Positions 17,315-26,100 of a stretch of 64,000 nucleotides of DNA are shown piece after piece. Below the pieces are notes generated by a model. That model worked only from the letters and a program-made list of their open reading frames with translations. It ran no database searches and was not told where the DNA came from. This DNA is from Caballeronia sordidicola (GTDB lineage Bacteria > Pseudomonadota > Gammaproteobacteria > Burkholderiales > Burkholderiaceae): assembly GCF_000729995.1 (NCBI RefSeq), contig NZ_JNFG01000033.1, positions 1 to 64,000 on the forward strand, read 5' to 3'. The translations under genes and the position numbers were made by a program. Numbering within the stretch: the first letter of the stretch is position 1; each line of letters opens with the position of its first letter.

Positions 17315-18238
17315 ATGGCGGTATCGCGTTCAGATAATTCAGCATGGGCCGTCAACGGCCGCGGGGGAGTGCTCAGCGCGCTCGTTTCTATTGGCGTGGC
17401 GGTATCCATCGCCGGTTGCTCGACGGCGATGACGCCCGCGCCCATCGTCGAGCAGTCGACGGGCGGCACGAGCTCGCCTTCGTCGATCTCCACTACGCCC
17501 CCGGGCGCCGGGTCAGTCGCGGGACCGGTCGCCATCGCGCCGCCGGTGCAGGCGGATGCCGGGCCGGGGTTTTATCGCGTGAAGCCGGGCGATACGCTTT
17601 ATGGCATCGCGCGCGCGCAAAAACAGCGTCCGTCCGATCTTATCAAGTGGAACAACCTGCCTGAAAGCAAGCAGGTCAACATCGACCAGTTGTTGCGCGT
17701 GGCGCCACCGGGCAGCACCGGCACGGCCGGCAACAGCGACGACTGGAGCAAACAGGCTGCGGCGTCGGCGGCAGCGTCGAAAGCCGGGCCGCCGATCATT
17801 GGCGCACCTGCGACGGCGAGCAATAACGGTCCCGCGCCTGACACCAGCACGCCTCAGATCAATTCGAAGGGCGCGTGGCTCACGTGGCCGGCAGAAGGCG
17901 ACGTGATCACGAAGTTCGGCGAGGGCGGCAGCAAGGGTATCGATATTGGCGGCAAGCTCGGCGAACCGGTGAAAGCCGCGGCGGCGGGCCGAGTCGTCTA
18001 TGCGGGCAGCGGTCTGCGCGCTTATGGGCAGATGATCATCGTGAAGCACAGCAACGACTTCCTGACCGCGTACGCACACAACGGCAAGCTGCTCGTGAAG
18101 GAAGGCGATACCGTCCGCCAGGGCGCGACCATCGCAGAAATGGGGACGGGGCCGAGCAACAAGCCGTTGCTTCACTTCGAACTGCGCAAGTCGGGGCAGG
18201 CTGTGGATCCGGTGCCGTCCCTGAAGAAGGCCGGGTGA
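17315..18238 (+). CDS. NlpD-like LysM/LytM (M23) lipoprotein
   Basis: 307 residues. A lipobox (SIAGC, Cys35) predicts outer-membrane anchoring. A Pro/Ser linker leads to a LysM domain at about 86-131 (FYRVKPGDTLYGIARAQ) and a C-terminal LytM/M23 domain at about 195-300. The usual metal ligands are degenerate: the HxxxD site reads KGIDIGG and the HxH motif reads LLHFELR. That is the pattern of NlpD/EnvC amidase activators rather than active peptidases. A partner amidase, AmiC, is encoded at 48.2-49.7 kb. ATG 17315 is chosen for its signal peptide; the open frame from 17042 overlaps the small lipoprotein. Confidence 0.85.
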   Translation: MAVSRSDNSAWAVNGRGGVLSALVSIGVAVSIAGCSTAMTPAPIVEQSTGGTSSPSSISTTPPGAGSVAGPVAIAPPVQADAGPGFYRVKPGDTLYGIARAQKQRPSDLIKWNNLPESKQVNIDQLLRVAPPGSTGTAGNSDDWSKQAAASAAASKAGPPIIGAPATASNNGPAPDTSTPQINSKGAWLTWPAEGDVITKFGEGGSKGIDIGGKLGEPVKAAAAGRVVYAGSGLRAYGQMIIVKHSNDFLTAYAHNGKLLVKEGDTVRQGATIAEMGTGPSNKPLLHFELRKSGQAVDPVPSLKKAG

Positions 18239-18281
18239 TGAGCACGGCACGCACGGCGCATGCAACGGGAGCCACGCTGAC

Positions 18282-18836
18282 ATGAAAAGGCTCCTGCTCG
18301 CTGCCGCGTGCGTGTCCGCTGTGCTGCTTGCCGGCTGCAACGACCAGCAAAACGCGGACGCCATGAACAAGCTCAAAGCGTTTTTCAACGCCGTCAAACC
18401 CGACACCTTGCTGCTCAAGGACCTGACGCCGGGAGTCACGACCGAGGCGCAGATTCGCGACCAGATGGGCGAACCGGAAACGGCTCGAACCTTCACCGAC
18501 GGCTCGAAGCGCCTCGAATATCCGCGCGGCCCGGCGGGCACGAATACCTATTTCGTCGATATCGATGCAAACGGCAAGTTCACCGCCGTCACGCAGGTCC
18601 TGACGGCGGAGAACATTGCCAAGGTACGGCCCGGCATGACGCAGGACGAAGTGCGGCGCTTGCTGGGCAAGCCGACGACCATCGCCGAATATCCGCTCAA
18701 GAAAGAGCGTGTGTGGAGCTGGCATTGGGAGGAGGGCGGCGTGACCCGCGACGCTATGTTCAATGCGCATTTCGGCCCCGATGGTATTGTGACGACCACG
18801 TCGCGATCGGAAGCATTAGGCGGTGGCAAGCATTGA
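18282..18836 (+). CDS. Lipoprotein with two SmpA/OmlA (BamE-like) repeats
   Basis: 184 residues. The lipobox LLAGC puts the lipidated Cys near residue 19. Two similar SmpA/OmlA modules follow: LLLKDLTPGVTTEAQIRDQMGEP at about 42-105 and VRPGMTQDEVRRLLGKP at about 108-175. BamE, the outer-membrane assembly factor, has a single such module, so this is a BamE-like paralogue. It starts 44 bp after the LytM gene and is probably in the same operon; an envelope-maintenance role is inferred. Confidence 0.8.
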   Translation: MKRLLLAAACVSAVLLAGCNDQQNADAMNKLKAFFNAVKPDTLLLKDLTPGVTTEAQIRDQMGEPETARTFTDGSKRLEYPRGPAGTNTYFVDIDANGKFTAVTQVLTAENIAKVRPGMTQDEVRRLLGKPTTIAEYPLKKERVWSWHWEEGGVTRDAMFNAHFGPDGIVTTTSRSEALGGGKH

Positions 18837-18875
18837 GCTGCGCGGCGGGGCGTTTCAATATCGGCAGCCATACTG

Positions 18876-19316
18876 ATGGATCATCAAAAATCAAAACGCG
18901 CGCTTGAGTACGAGGGGTTGATGGCGCTTGCGGCGCGTCATCGCGCAGAGCGGGCGGTAACGTTTGAGACACTCGAAACGGCCGACGCGGGCTGGCAATG
19001 CGGCCGCGGACATGCATGGGACGATGGCTTGAGCGCCGCGCAGAACGTGCGCTGCATGAACTGCGCGTCGCAGCGCCGCGAGCAACACACGGCGCGGCTG
19101 AAGGCGCTGGCAGAGGAGCGGGGTGGACGGTTGTTATCGGCGAGTTACGTCGATGCCATCACGCCATTGCGATGGGAATGCGCGTTCGGGCATAGCTGGG
19201 ATGCGCAAGCGGACATTGCCACGCGACGCTGGTGTGCGGAGTGCAGGCGTAGAGGCGTGTACGACGCCCCGACACCGTATCGCACAGAAGAAGCGATTGC
19301 ACGCGACGGCCATTGA
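18876..19316 (+). CDS. Uncharacterised protein with two zinc-ribbon-like modules
   Basis: 146 residues, no signal peptide, Arg/Ala-rich. Two similar half-modules are visible: WQCGRGHAWD...CMNC at about residues 37-60 and WECAFGHSWD...CAEC at about 91-115. Each pairs a C-x-x-G-H-x-W with a later CxxC, giving three Cys and one His per site, as in the treble-clef/zinc-ribbon domains found in some nucleases. No catalytic nuclease motif is present. It follows the lipoprotein gene by 40 bp. Function unknown; nucleic-acid binding is a guess. Confidence 0.6.
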   Translation: MDHQKSKRALEYEGLMALAARHRAERAVTFETLETADAGWQCGRGHAWDDGLSAAQNVRCMNCASQRREQHTARLKALAEERGGRLLSASYVDAITPLRWECAFGHSWDAQADIATRRWCAECRRRGVYDAPTPYRTEEAIARDGH

Positions 19317-19432
19317 CTCTGGCCCTACGACGCCCACGCCCACGCGCAAAATTATTTTCGATTTATCCGGAATAGACGGGAAAAAAATGGGTTCGCCCTA
19401 GTACCAACCCGTTAAACACTCTGGAGTCGAAA

Positions 19433-19765
19433 ATGAAAAAGATCGCCCTGTTCGTGATGTCCGCTGCTGTACTCGCATCTTCAAGTGCATTCGCCCAGGC
19501 TCAAGGCCTGACCCGCGCGGAAGTCCGCCAGCAACTCGTTGAAGCGCAACAAGACGGCTCGCAACTTGTCAGCAACGCGTCGTATCCCGATGTGGCTCGC
19601 ATTTATACGAATCAGGTCGCGCAATCCAGGCAGGGCACATCGGCCTATGGTGGCGTGGTGGCGGGTTCGAGCGTGAGCTCGTCGCATTTTGCGAATGTCG
19701 GCAGCCCGAGTCATGAAACCTGTGTCGGGCCGTACAGCTTCTGCAACATCTATGCGGGTTCGTGA
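19433..19765 (+). CDS. DUF4148 secreted protein
   Basis: 110 residues with a signal peptide ending in AFA near residue 21. The mature start GLTRAEVRQQLVEAQQDG is the DUF4148 signature, a family expanded in Burkholderiaceae whose function is not known. A YxxVARIYTNQVA segment and a Ser/Gly-rich tail with a single Cys pair follow. CTGGAG lies upstream of the ATG. Probably periplasmic. Confidence 0.8.
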   Translation: MKKIALFVMSAAVLASSSAFAQAQGLTRAEVRQQLVEAQQDGSQLVSNASYPDVARIYTNQVAQSRQGTSAYGGVVAGSSVSSSHFANVGSPSHETCVGPYSFCNIYAGS

Positions 19766-19814
19766 TGGGCGCGTGGACGACTCGTTCATGGTTAGTTTGA
19801 GCCGCTCGCACGAA

Positions 19815-20282
19815 TTATCGTAGTAGGATCAGTTGAGGGACGGTGTCGGAGTCGCACCATACGATCGCGTTTTGTCCGTGGTTCGTACCTAGTTGTTTGG
19901 CATCACTAAGTGTCAGGCCAAGGACCAGGAAGCTCGGCTCACCCGGCCATGTTCCCGACGGATGCTCGCCGAGTCCCTCGATGAAGCGTAGCTTCATAAG
20001 GCCAAGCTGCTCGGCAAGCGTAGCTTGTCGGACCGCGTTGACCGTTGCAGCGGTCAATGTGCTGAACGGATTCGACGCGGTGATAAACGCGCTGCAGTCG
20101 ACGCCAAAAGCCCGATGAAGTTTGGCGAGATCGGGATTGGCGTGGCCTATGTGCAGCGTCGTCGGGGCATCACCCAGGACACGATATTGCGTTTCCATAT
20201 AAGCCCGGCGCGTGTCCGGGTCGATGACCGATTTGAACTGCAAAGCAATCTCCTTGCTCCAGGGTGAACGAAGGCCGGGCAT
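19815..20282 (-). CDS. DUF3293 domain protein
   Basis: 155 residues. The stretch ITASNPFSTLTAA and the later EPSFLVLGLTLSDAKQLG...QNAIVW match the DUF3293 pattern, a small domain of unknown function. There is no signal peptide or membrane segment. Start 20282 is the longest choice, with GGGGG near position -11; Met at 20198 is an alternative. It is convergent with the DUF4148 gene and divergent from the toxin-antitoxin locus. Confidence 0.7.
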   Translation of the reverse strand: MPGLRSPWSKEIALQFKSVIDPDTRRAYMETQYRVLGDAPTTLHIGHANPDLAKLHRAFGVDCSAFITASNPFSTLTAATVNAVRQATLAEQLGLMKLRFIEGLGEHPSGTWPGEPSFLVLGLTLSDAKQLGTNHGQNAIVWCDSDTVPQLILLR

Positions 20283-20617
20283 GTGATTGCCCCCGACTTG
20301 TGCGACACACCCGACTGCGTTCTGCAGAAATCGTATCAGACCGCATCGCGCGCCGTTGCGTGCGCGTTTTCGCGTCGGGCGTTCGATACAAACTCCGGAT
20401 CTTCAAAGGTTCCGCCCTCCATTGTGAGCGCTGCGGAGCAAGCGGCACCGGTGCGATAAGAGCAGTTCTGTTCCCTACCGTTGGTTCGGTGTGAAAGTCC
20501 CGAGTCAGGGCGTCCACCCAGCTAGCGCGCATCTCGGAAAAATCTCACGCGAAATATGTAGGATATACTTTACATGCGAGGTGCCGCGTTTTCTCCCGTT
20601 CCGCCGCAGAGGCAAAC
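20283..20617. other. Intergenic region between DUF3293 and the Xre gene
   Basis: About 335 bp. The right end carries the promoter/operator of the Xre gene (20556-20575). Nothing else is recognisable; short open frames on both strands lack start signals or family resemblance. Confidence 0.5.
20556..20575 (+). promoter_or_regulatory. Inverted repeat around the -10 box of the Xre antitoxin gene
   Basis: ATGTA (20556-20560) and TACAT (20571-20575) flank TATACT (20564-20569), a good -10 hexamer, 42 bp before the Xre start. A repressor bound to the repeat would block the promoter, the usual arrangement for autoregulated toxin-antitoxin operons. No good -35 is visible. Confidence 0.5.
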
Positions 20618-21097
20618 ATGCAACTTTACGAGATTGGTCAGTCAGTCGCCAAACGGCGGGCGGAACTCGACCTGACGCAAGCGCAGCTCGCGAAGCTTAG
20701 CGGGCTCTCCCGGTTCACGGTCAATCAGCTTGAAACCGGTAAGGTGAAGGACCTTGGGATCAACAAACTTATTCCGTTACTCAGCGTTCTTGGGATCGAA
20801 CTGACGGCAGGTCCGCGGCCTGATCAAAAGGGGCTGTTCAAAGCATCGGTGAGCGCCAATGCGAGCTACAAGGGAAAACTGACGGAAGGCCAACTCGTTC
20901 GCGCGCTAGCGACGGGAAAGATACCCCCTGGCTACGAGCCGCAGGTATCCGTCATTCTTGACGAAGTGCCTGTGCCCGTCGTCGTTAAAGCCGTTGAGGA
21001 GGCGGCCAGATCATCTGGCATCGCGCCAAAGAAGATCTGGAAAAATCTCGCGACCTGGTCAAAAGAGCTGCATCTCTACCGGAGGGTGTGGGAATGA
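20618..21097 (+). CDS. Xre-family HTH antitoxin of an AbiEii-type pair
   Basis: 159 residues. An Xre helix-turn-helix lies at about 17-40 (LTQAQLAKLSGLSRFTVNQLETGK). The C-terminal half (about 75-155) has no recognised domain and may bind the toxin. The stop overlaps the toxin start by four bases (ATGA, 21094-21097). A nucleotidyltransferase toxin immediately downstream supports the antitoxin role. The frame is intact. Confidence 0.75.
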   Translation: MQLYEIGQSVAKRRAELDLTQAQLAKLSGLSRFTVNQLETGKVKDLGINKLIPLLSVLGIELTAGPRPDQKGLFKASVSANASYKGKLTEGQLVRALATGKIPPGYEPQVSVILDEVPVPVVVKAVEEAARSSGIAPKKIWKNLATWSKELHLYRRVWE

Positions 21098-21797
21098 CGA
21101 CAGCCTATTCGCCTCATTCGCTTCCGGCCGGGCCGTGGCTAAGCCTGCTGGGCCACGCGTTCACGCTTATCGATGAAATCGCTGAACACGGCCGGGCTGA
21201 TCCCTTCTGGACCTTCGGTGGCGGCACGGCGCTTATGCTGCGATACGGCCATCGGCTTAGCAAGGACATCGATATTTTGTCCCCGATCCGCAGTATCTGG
21301 GCTTCGTGAATCCGCGCATCAGCGACGTTGCTTCAGACATCACGACTGAGTATGAGGAGCATCCGCAATTCGTGAAGCTGCTTCTGCCTGAAGGCGAGAT
21401 CGACTTCGTTGTTTCTCTGAATCTGACCGACCCCGGATACGATCAATGGACCCTGCTCGATCGCCCGGTGAAAGCGGAGACGGCTGCTGAAATCGTAGCG
21501 AAGAAAATGTGGCATCGAGGTGATCGTGCGACCGCGCGTGATCTCTTCGACCTCAGTCTCGTGATTGAGCGTGACCCGGCAGCATTGCTGGCGGCTGGCG
21601 AATTCCTGATCCGCCATCGAGACACCTTTCTCGATCAGTTGGCTTCGCGTGACGTGTTTATCCGTCAGGGGTTCTCAGACATTGAGACGCTGAACTACAC
21701 GCCCACCTTCGACTATGCCGTTACTCTCGCGACTGAATTTTTGCGAGCGATTCCCGGGGAAGAACCGCTGCACAAACCACGATTGCGCCGACGTTGA
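21094..21797 (+). pseudogene. AbiEii/AbiGii nucleotidyltransferase toxin, frameshifted
   Basis: Two frames encode one protein. 21094-21309 carries the nucleotidyltransferase motif FGGGTALMLRYGHRLSKDIDI, then ends in unrelated SPIRSIWAS. 21306-21797 carries the rest (NPRISDVASDI ... AEIVAKKMWHRGDRATARDLFDL). Reading one extra T in the T4 run at 21275-21278 gives DIFVPDPQYLGFVNPRISD and joins the two into a protein of about 234 residues, normal for AbiEii toxins. A one-base loss in a homopolymer may be a true mutation or a sequencing slip. These toxins transfer nucleotides to tRNA acceptor ends or other targets and act in abortive infection. Confidence 0.75.
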
Positions 21798-21999
21798 TTG
21801 AATGCTTTTATTGCGCTGAGAGCCGCAAAAAAGACTGCGATCGTGATTGATGGCGCGCTGGAGGAGCCGACCGACTTGCTCATCACGATAGAAGAACAAT
21901 CGGTTCGCTGACGGCGAATCATGATGCAACGAGCGCGCTGTGAGTGTGCAGTAGCCCGAACCCAGATCACGAATCTTAGTTCCGCTTCCCCAACGAGAA

Positions 22000-22025
22000 A
22001 AGGGCTCAGCTTGCGCTGAGCCCTT
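22000..22025 (-). terminator. Terminator of the tRNA-Lys gene
   Basis: An 11-bp perfect stem (AAGGGCTCAGC / GCTGAGCCCTT) with a four-base loop. On the minus strand it is followed by TTTTC, just past the tRNA 3' end. Confidence 0.8.
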
Positions 22026-22033
22026 CATGTCTT

Positions 22034-22109
22034 TGGTAGGCCGTACGGGATTCGAACCTGTGACCAACGGATTAAAAGTCCGCTGCTCTACCAGCTGAGC
22101 TAACGACCC
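22034..22109 (-). tRNA. tRNA-Lys (anticodon TTT)
   Basis: 76 nt including the encoded CCA (plus-strand TGG at 22034-22036). On the minus strand it reads GGGTCGTTAGCTCAGCTGG at the 5' end, CTTTTAA in the anticodon loop, GGTTCGAATCC in the T arm and TACCA at the end. Acceptor pairing GGGTCGT/ACGGCCT is complete with two G-T pairs. It follows the style of E. coli tRNA-Lys. No integrase is adjacent. Confidence 0.97.
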
Positions 22110-22197
22110 AAAGAGCCGAAATTATAGTCACATGGACCACAAGTTGTCAACGGAGCGTAAAAATGCATCGCATCGTGGAACGGAGAAAATGCATAAG

Positions 22198-22231
22198 AAA
22201 AGGCCCGTAGCAACCACGCTACGGGCCTTTT
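22198..22231 (-). terminator. Terminator of the tol-pal operon
   Basis: AAAAGGCCCGTAGC and GCTACGGGCCTTTT pair perfectly across a six-base loop, 29 bp after the ybgF stop on the minus strand. The A/T ends make it bidirectional in form. Confidence 0.85.
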
Positions 22232-22259
22232 CAACGAGAGGCGCGAATTCCAGCTTCGC

Positions 22260-23021
22260 TTACTTCACTTGCGACATCTTGCTTTCAGCCGACTGCGCGG
22301 CTTCCGTTCCACCGTACTGCGAGATGACCTGATCCAACGTCTTTTTCGCGGCGGCTTTCTGACCCTGCTCGATCTGGTTGTTCGCGATTGCGAGCAGCGC
22401 ATCGGCCGCCCGCGGATGCGTCGGGAAATTCTTCACCAGATTTTGCCAGGTTGCTGTCGATCCCTTGTAATCACGCAGAGCATACTGCGCGTTGCCCAGC
22501 CAATATTGCGCGGTCGGCTGGTACGGACTCTCCGGATACTTGGCGACAAACGTCTTGAACGACGCAGCAGCATTCTTGAAGTCGCCGTTACGGAACTGCG
22601 TCGATGCCGCGTTGAACGATTCAGTCTCGCCGGGCTGCACCGTCCCTTGCACGCCATCCACCGTCTGCTGCTGCGGTTCGAACTTCTTCAGCCGGCCATC
22701 GAGGTCGGTGTAGTAGTCCTTTTGCTGCTTCTGCACCGTCGTCAATTGGTTGGCCAAGTCCTCATTCTGACCTCGAAGCGTAGCGACCTGCTGATTCAAC
22801 TGGTCAAGACGATTCGATTGATCGAGGATCGTGCGCTGAGCGGCGGACAACTGGCTAGCCAGACTGTCCGTTTTCGTGCGCAAATCGAGCACGGCTTTAC
22901 GTGCTTCATTGTCGTCAAACAACGCCGCGTGCGCCGACCCGCCGACCACGGCCGAACCTAACAAACAAGCAACTGCGACCGCGCGCAGCGAGGGGAAGCG
23001 ATACAACATACGGCGACTCAC
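22260..23021 (-). CDS. ybgF: Tol-Pal system protein YbgF (CpoB)
   Basis: 253 residues. It has a signal peptide (about 1-33), an N-terminal coiled coil (LRTKTDSLASQLSAAQRTI, DQLNQQVATLRGQNEDL) for trimerisation, and C-terminal TPR-like repeats (QFRNGDFKNAAASFKTFVAKYP, YWLGNAQYALRDY). In E. coli CpoB coordinates PBP1B activity with Tol-driven outer-membrane constriction. The listed start is GTG 23021; ATG 23009 is an alternative and neither has a strong Shine-Dalgarno. It follows pal by 15 bp. Confidence 0.92.
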   Translation of the reverse strand: MSRRMLYRFPSLRAVAVACLLGSAVVGGSAHAALFDDNEARKAVLDLRTKTDSLASQLSAAQRTILDQSNRLDQLNQQVATLRGQNEDLANQLTTVQKQQKDYYTDLDGRLKKFEPQQQTVDGVQGTVQPGETESFNAASTQFRNGDFKNAAASFKTFVAKYPESPYQPTAQYWLGNAQYALRDYKGSTATWQNLVKNFPTHPRAADALLAIANNQIEQGQKAAAKKTLDQVISQYGGTEAAQSAESKMSQVK

Positions 23022-23036
23022 CCGTGACAGGTTACG

Positions 23037-23543
23037 TTACTGTTGATAAGCGAGGTCAGCGCGGCGATTCTGCGCCCACGACGACTCGTCATGCCCGGTT
23101 GCCTGCGGCTTTTCCTTGCCCAGACTCACGGCTTCCATCTGCGAATCAGCCACGCCCAGCAGCGACATCGCGCGACGCACAGCTTCAGCACGCTTCTGGC
23201 CCAGCGCCAGGTTGTACTCGCTCGTGCCGCGTTCGTCGGTGTTGCCCTGGATCAGGACGTGACGGTCCGGATGGCTCTTCAGATACTGCGCGTGTTGTTG
23301 CAGCAGCGGCTGATAGTCGTCACGAACAGCGTAGCTGTCGAAGTCGAAGTAAATGCTGCGCTTCGCCAGCGGGCTGTTCGGATCGTTCAGCGGGTCGACG
23401 TTGACCTGTTGAACTGCGTTCGCGTCGGGTTGCGTGCCGATCGCGCCTTTGTTTGCACCTTCATCCAGCTTGACGCCTGAATGACATGCGGCCAATGCAC
23501 CGACCATCGCCACTGCAAAGCCGATACGAATTTTAGACATCAT
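23037..23543 (-). CDS. pal: Peptidoglycan-associated lipoprotein Pal
   Basis: 168 residues. The lipobox is ALAAC near residue 19. The OmpA-like peptidoglycan-binding domain spans about 55-165 (YFDFDSYAVRDDY, QGNTDERGTSEYNLALGQKRA). It tethers the outer membrane to peptidoglycan and binds TolB. AGGAGAG is placed before the tandem ATGATG start. It is 44 bp after tolB in the same operon. Confidence 0.96.
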   Translation of the reverse strand: MMSKIRIGFAVAMVGALAACHSGVKLDEGANKGAIGTQPDANAVQQVNVDPLNDPNSPLAKRSIYFDFDSYAVRDDYQPLLQQHAQYLKSHPDRHVLIQGNTDERGTSEYNLALGQKRAEAVRRAMSLLGVADSQMEAVSLGKEKPQATGHDESSWAQNRRADLAYQQ

Positions 23544-23587
23544 GGTTACTCTCCTTGTGTGTTGCTGCTTAAGTTATTGCGCGAAAT

Positions 23588-24880
23588 TTATTGCATGAAC
23601 GGGCCCCAGGACGGCTCGCGTACGCTGCCCCCCTGAAGCGACAAGACTTGCCGCGTACGACCATCGGTCGATACGGCAGCCAACACGCCACGCCCGCTCA
23701 CCTGGGTGGCGTAGAGGATGTACTGACCATTCGCCGCAAAACTGGGCGATTCGTCATTCGTGGTGTCGGTCAGGCCCGTCGCCGTGCCGGACGCGAGGTC
23801 CAGCAAATACAGCTTGAAGCCGCCGCCAACACGCGAAATGTACGCAATCTGCTTGCCGTCCGGGCTCACTCGCGGGCTTGTATTGTAGTTGCCCGTGAAT
23901 GTGACGCGCGTTGCTTGGCCGGCGCTTTCGCCGTTCGCCGACATCTTGTAGATCTGAGGCTGGCCGCCGCGGTCGCTCGTAAAATAAATCGTGTTGCCAT
24001 CGGGAGAGTAAGCCGGCTCGGTGTCAATCGAGCTGCCCAGTGTCAGGCGACGCAAACCGCTGCCGTCCGCGTTCACCTGGAAAATCTGCGTGTTGCCGGT
24101 AGTCGACAGGGCAACCGCAAGCTTGCGGCCGTCCGGTGACCACGCCGGTGCACTGTTATTGCCCTTCTGATTCGATACGATCACACGCTTGCCTGTCGGC
24201 AGGTCGTGGATATAAACGACGGGTTTTTTCTTTTCGAACGAGACGTACGCGACCTTGGTGCCGTCAGGCGACCACGCCGGCGAGATGATCGGCTCGGGGC
24301 TGGACAGCGCAATGCGTGCGTCCTGGCCATCGGAGTCGGAAATCTGCAACTGGTAGCGGCCGCCGGTCTTGATCACGTATGAGAGGCGCGTCGCGAAAAC
24401 ACCACGATCGCCCAGCAATTTTGCGTAGATATAGTCTGCGACCTTGTGCGCGCTCATCCGCAGACCGCTTTCCGGACTGACGAGCGACAGGCCACCCAGG
24501 CTTTGCTGCTTGACCGTGTCGTAGAGACGGAAGCGCACTTCGTACTGGCCATTCGGCAACTTATTCACGCTGCCGGAGACAAATGCGTCCGCACCTTTCG
24601 CTTTCCAGCTGCCAAGGTCGACGGAATCTGTTTCCGACACGGGCGACGAGCCGGCATCAATATTCGTAAACTTGCCGCTGCGCGCCAGATCCTGGCGAAC
24701 GATGGCGCTGATCTGCGCCGGCGAATTCGCTTCGTTGGCAAACGTCGCGGTGGCAATAGGAAATTGGGTAGAACCCACGCCCGTGACAAGCACATTCAAC
24801 TGCGCGTGGGCAGCGGTACCGGCCGCGATCAGGCAGGATGCAACAAGTGTTTTCAGGCCAAGCTTCGTCATCAAACTCAT
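23588..24880 (-). CDS. tolB: Tol-Pal system protein TolB
   Basis: 430 residues. A signal peptide ends near AHA (residue 25), followed by the N-terminal TolA-binding domain and a C-terminal beta-propeller with repeated SPxWSPDG units ([64 protein letters not shown]). It is periplasmic and cycles between Pal and TolA. The frame is open to 25216, but ATG 24880 begins the signal peptide; the extension overlaps tolA. Confidence 0.95.
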   Translation of the reverse strand: MSLMTKLGLKTLVASCLIAAGTAAHAQLNVLVTGVGSTQFPIATATFANEANSPAQISAIVRQDLARSGKFTNIDAGSSPVSETDSVDLGSWKAKGADAFVSGSVNKLPNGQYEVRFRLYDTVKQQSLGGLSLVSPESGLRMSAHKVADYIYAKLLGDRGVFATRLSYVIKTGGRYQLQISDSDGQDARIALSSPEPIISPAWSPDGTKVAYVSFEKKKPVVYIHDLPTGKRVIVSNQKGNNSAPAWSPDGRKLAVALSTTGNTQIFQVNADGSGLRRLTLGSSIDTEPAYSPDGNTIYFTSDRGGQPQIYKMSANGESAGQATRVTFTGNYNTSPRVSPDGKQIAYISRVGGGFKLYLLDLASGTATGLTDTTNDESPSFAANGQYILYATQVSGRGVLAAVSTDGRTRQVLSLQGGSVREPSWGPFMQ

Positions 24881-24996
24881 GTATCTGGTTCCAGAAAAAG
24901 CGATTTTTAAACTACCGGCGGCTGCAGAACAGACCGCCGAATGCACAATTCGTTCCCATCGGGGTTCATTGTGCACCGTCGTTTTACCATGTCCGT

Positions 24997-26100
24997 TCAA
25001 CCGCCCGCCGGACGCAATGTGATCGTAAACGTGCCGGGCGCCTGGCCGTTCGTGTCCAGCGGCATCGGATCGGAGCGCTGAACAGCGCGCAGCGCAGCCT
25101 GATCCCACTGATCGTTGCCGCTCGAGCGTTGTATCGATGACGACAACAGCGTGCCGGTCGATGGCGAAATACGTACCGCGACCACGGTCTCGAGTCCCGC
25201 CGTTTCCCCCGCCCACACGATGTTCGGACGCACGCGCCGCTGCACCTTCTCAGCATAGCCCGCCGATGTTGCAGTCCCGCCCGCGCCGTGACCCGTGCCA
25301 CTCTTGGCCAGTCCGTCGCCGCTTTCGCTCGTGCCGCCACCAGCCTGGCCCTGCAACGCCGCCAGCCGGGCATTGCGTTCCTTATCAAGCTTGGCCTTCG
25401 CCTGCGCGTCGGCCTGGGTCTGGGCCTTGGCTTTCGCCTTGGCGTCCGCCTGAGCCTTGGCCTTGGCGTCCGCCTGCTCCTGCGCCTTCGTTTCTGCTTC
25501 CTTCTGCTGTTCCGCGGCTTTCGCTGCGTCAGCTTCCTTCTCTTTAGCCTGTTGCGTCTTCTGCTGATCGAGCTTCTGCTGAGCAAGCTGCTTTTGCTTA
25601 TCGGCTTGTTTCTGCTTGTCCTGGGTCGCTTTTTGCGCCGCTAAAGCAGCTTGCTGCGCGGCTTGTTGTGCCGCGAGTTGCTGCTGACGCTTGGCCTCGG
25701 CTTCCTGGTCGGCCTGTTGTTGCGCACGCTGCTGTTCAGCGAGTTGCGCGGCACGCGCCGCCGCTTCCTGCTGTTTACGCTTCTTTTCCTGCAAGGCGAT
25801 GTCAGCTTCCTCATCTCTCGCCGGCGGCGGCGCGGGCTGCACCTTGATCGGCGGGGCGGGCGGCGGAACAGGGCGGGGCGTAGGCACCGACAGATCCGGG
25901 ATCTCGGTCCACAGCTCTGCCTCGGCGCCAGCCGGGGTGTTGTTTTGCCAGTTGACGCCGTGGTACAGGAGGATGCCAAGCAACACGTGCATTAGCGCGG
26001 CGAGCGCGAACGCCTTCCATGTCCCGCGTTCACGCGGCGGACGGGTGGGGCGCGCGCTGGTCCGCGCGCCAGGATGCCCGCTGGGCTGCCGATTCATCAT
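24997..26100 (-). CDS. tolA: Cell-envelope integrity protein TolA
   Basis: 367 residues. One N-terminal membrane anchor (about 28-50, [20 protein letters not shown]), a Pro-rich segment, then a long Lys/Ala/Gln-rich helix (about 100-235) rich in [13 protein letters not shown]-type units, and a compact C-terminal TonB/TolA domain (about 270-365). It links the TolQR motor to TolB-Pal. The start overlaps the tolR stop by four bases. The central repeats make its length variable among strains. Confidence 0.94.
   Translation of the reverse strand: MMNRQPSGHPGARTSARPTRPPRERGTWKAFALAALMHVLLGILLYHGVNWQNNTPAGAEAELWTEIPDLSVPTPRPVPPPAPPIKVQPAPPPARDEEADIALQEKKRKQQEAAARAAQLAEQQRAQQQADQEAEAKRQQQLAAQQAAQQAALAAQKATQDKQKQADKQKQLAQQKLDQQKTQQAKEKEADAAKAAEQQKEAETKAQEQADAKAKAQADAKAKAKAQTQADAQAKAKLDKERNARLAALQGQAGGGTSESGDGLAKSGTGHGAGGTATSAGYAEKVQRRVRPNIVWAGETAGLETVVAVRISPSTGTLLSSSIQRSSGNDQWDQAALRAVQRSDPMPLDTNGQAPGTFTITLRPAGG

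Noticed and set aside
22034-22109. tRNA-Lys as the integration site of an island covering 19.8-21.8 kb
   Set aside because: No integrase, no direct repeat of the tRNA 3' end noticed, and core genes lie on both sides.
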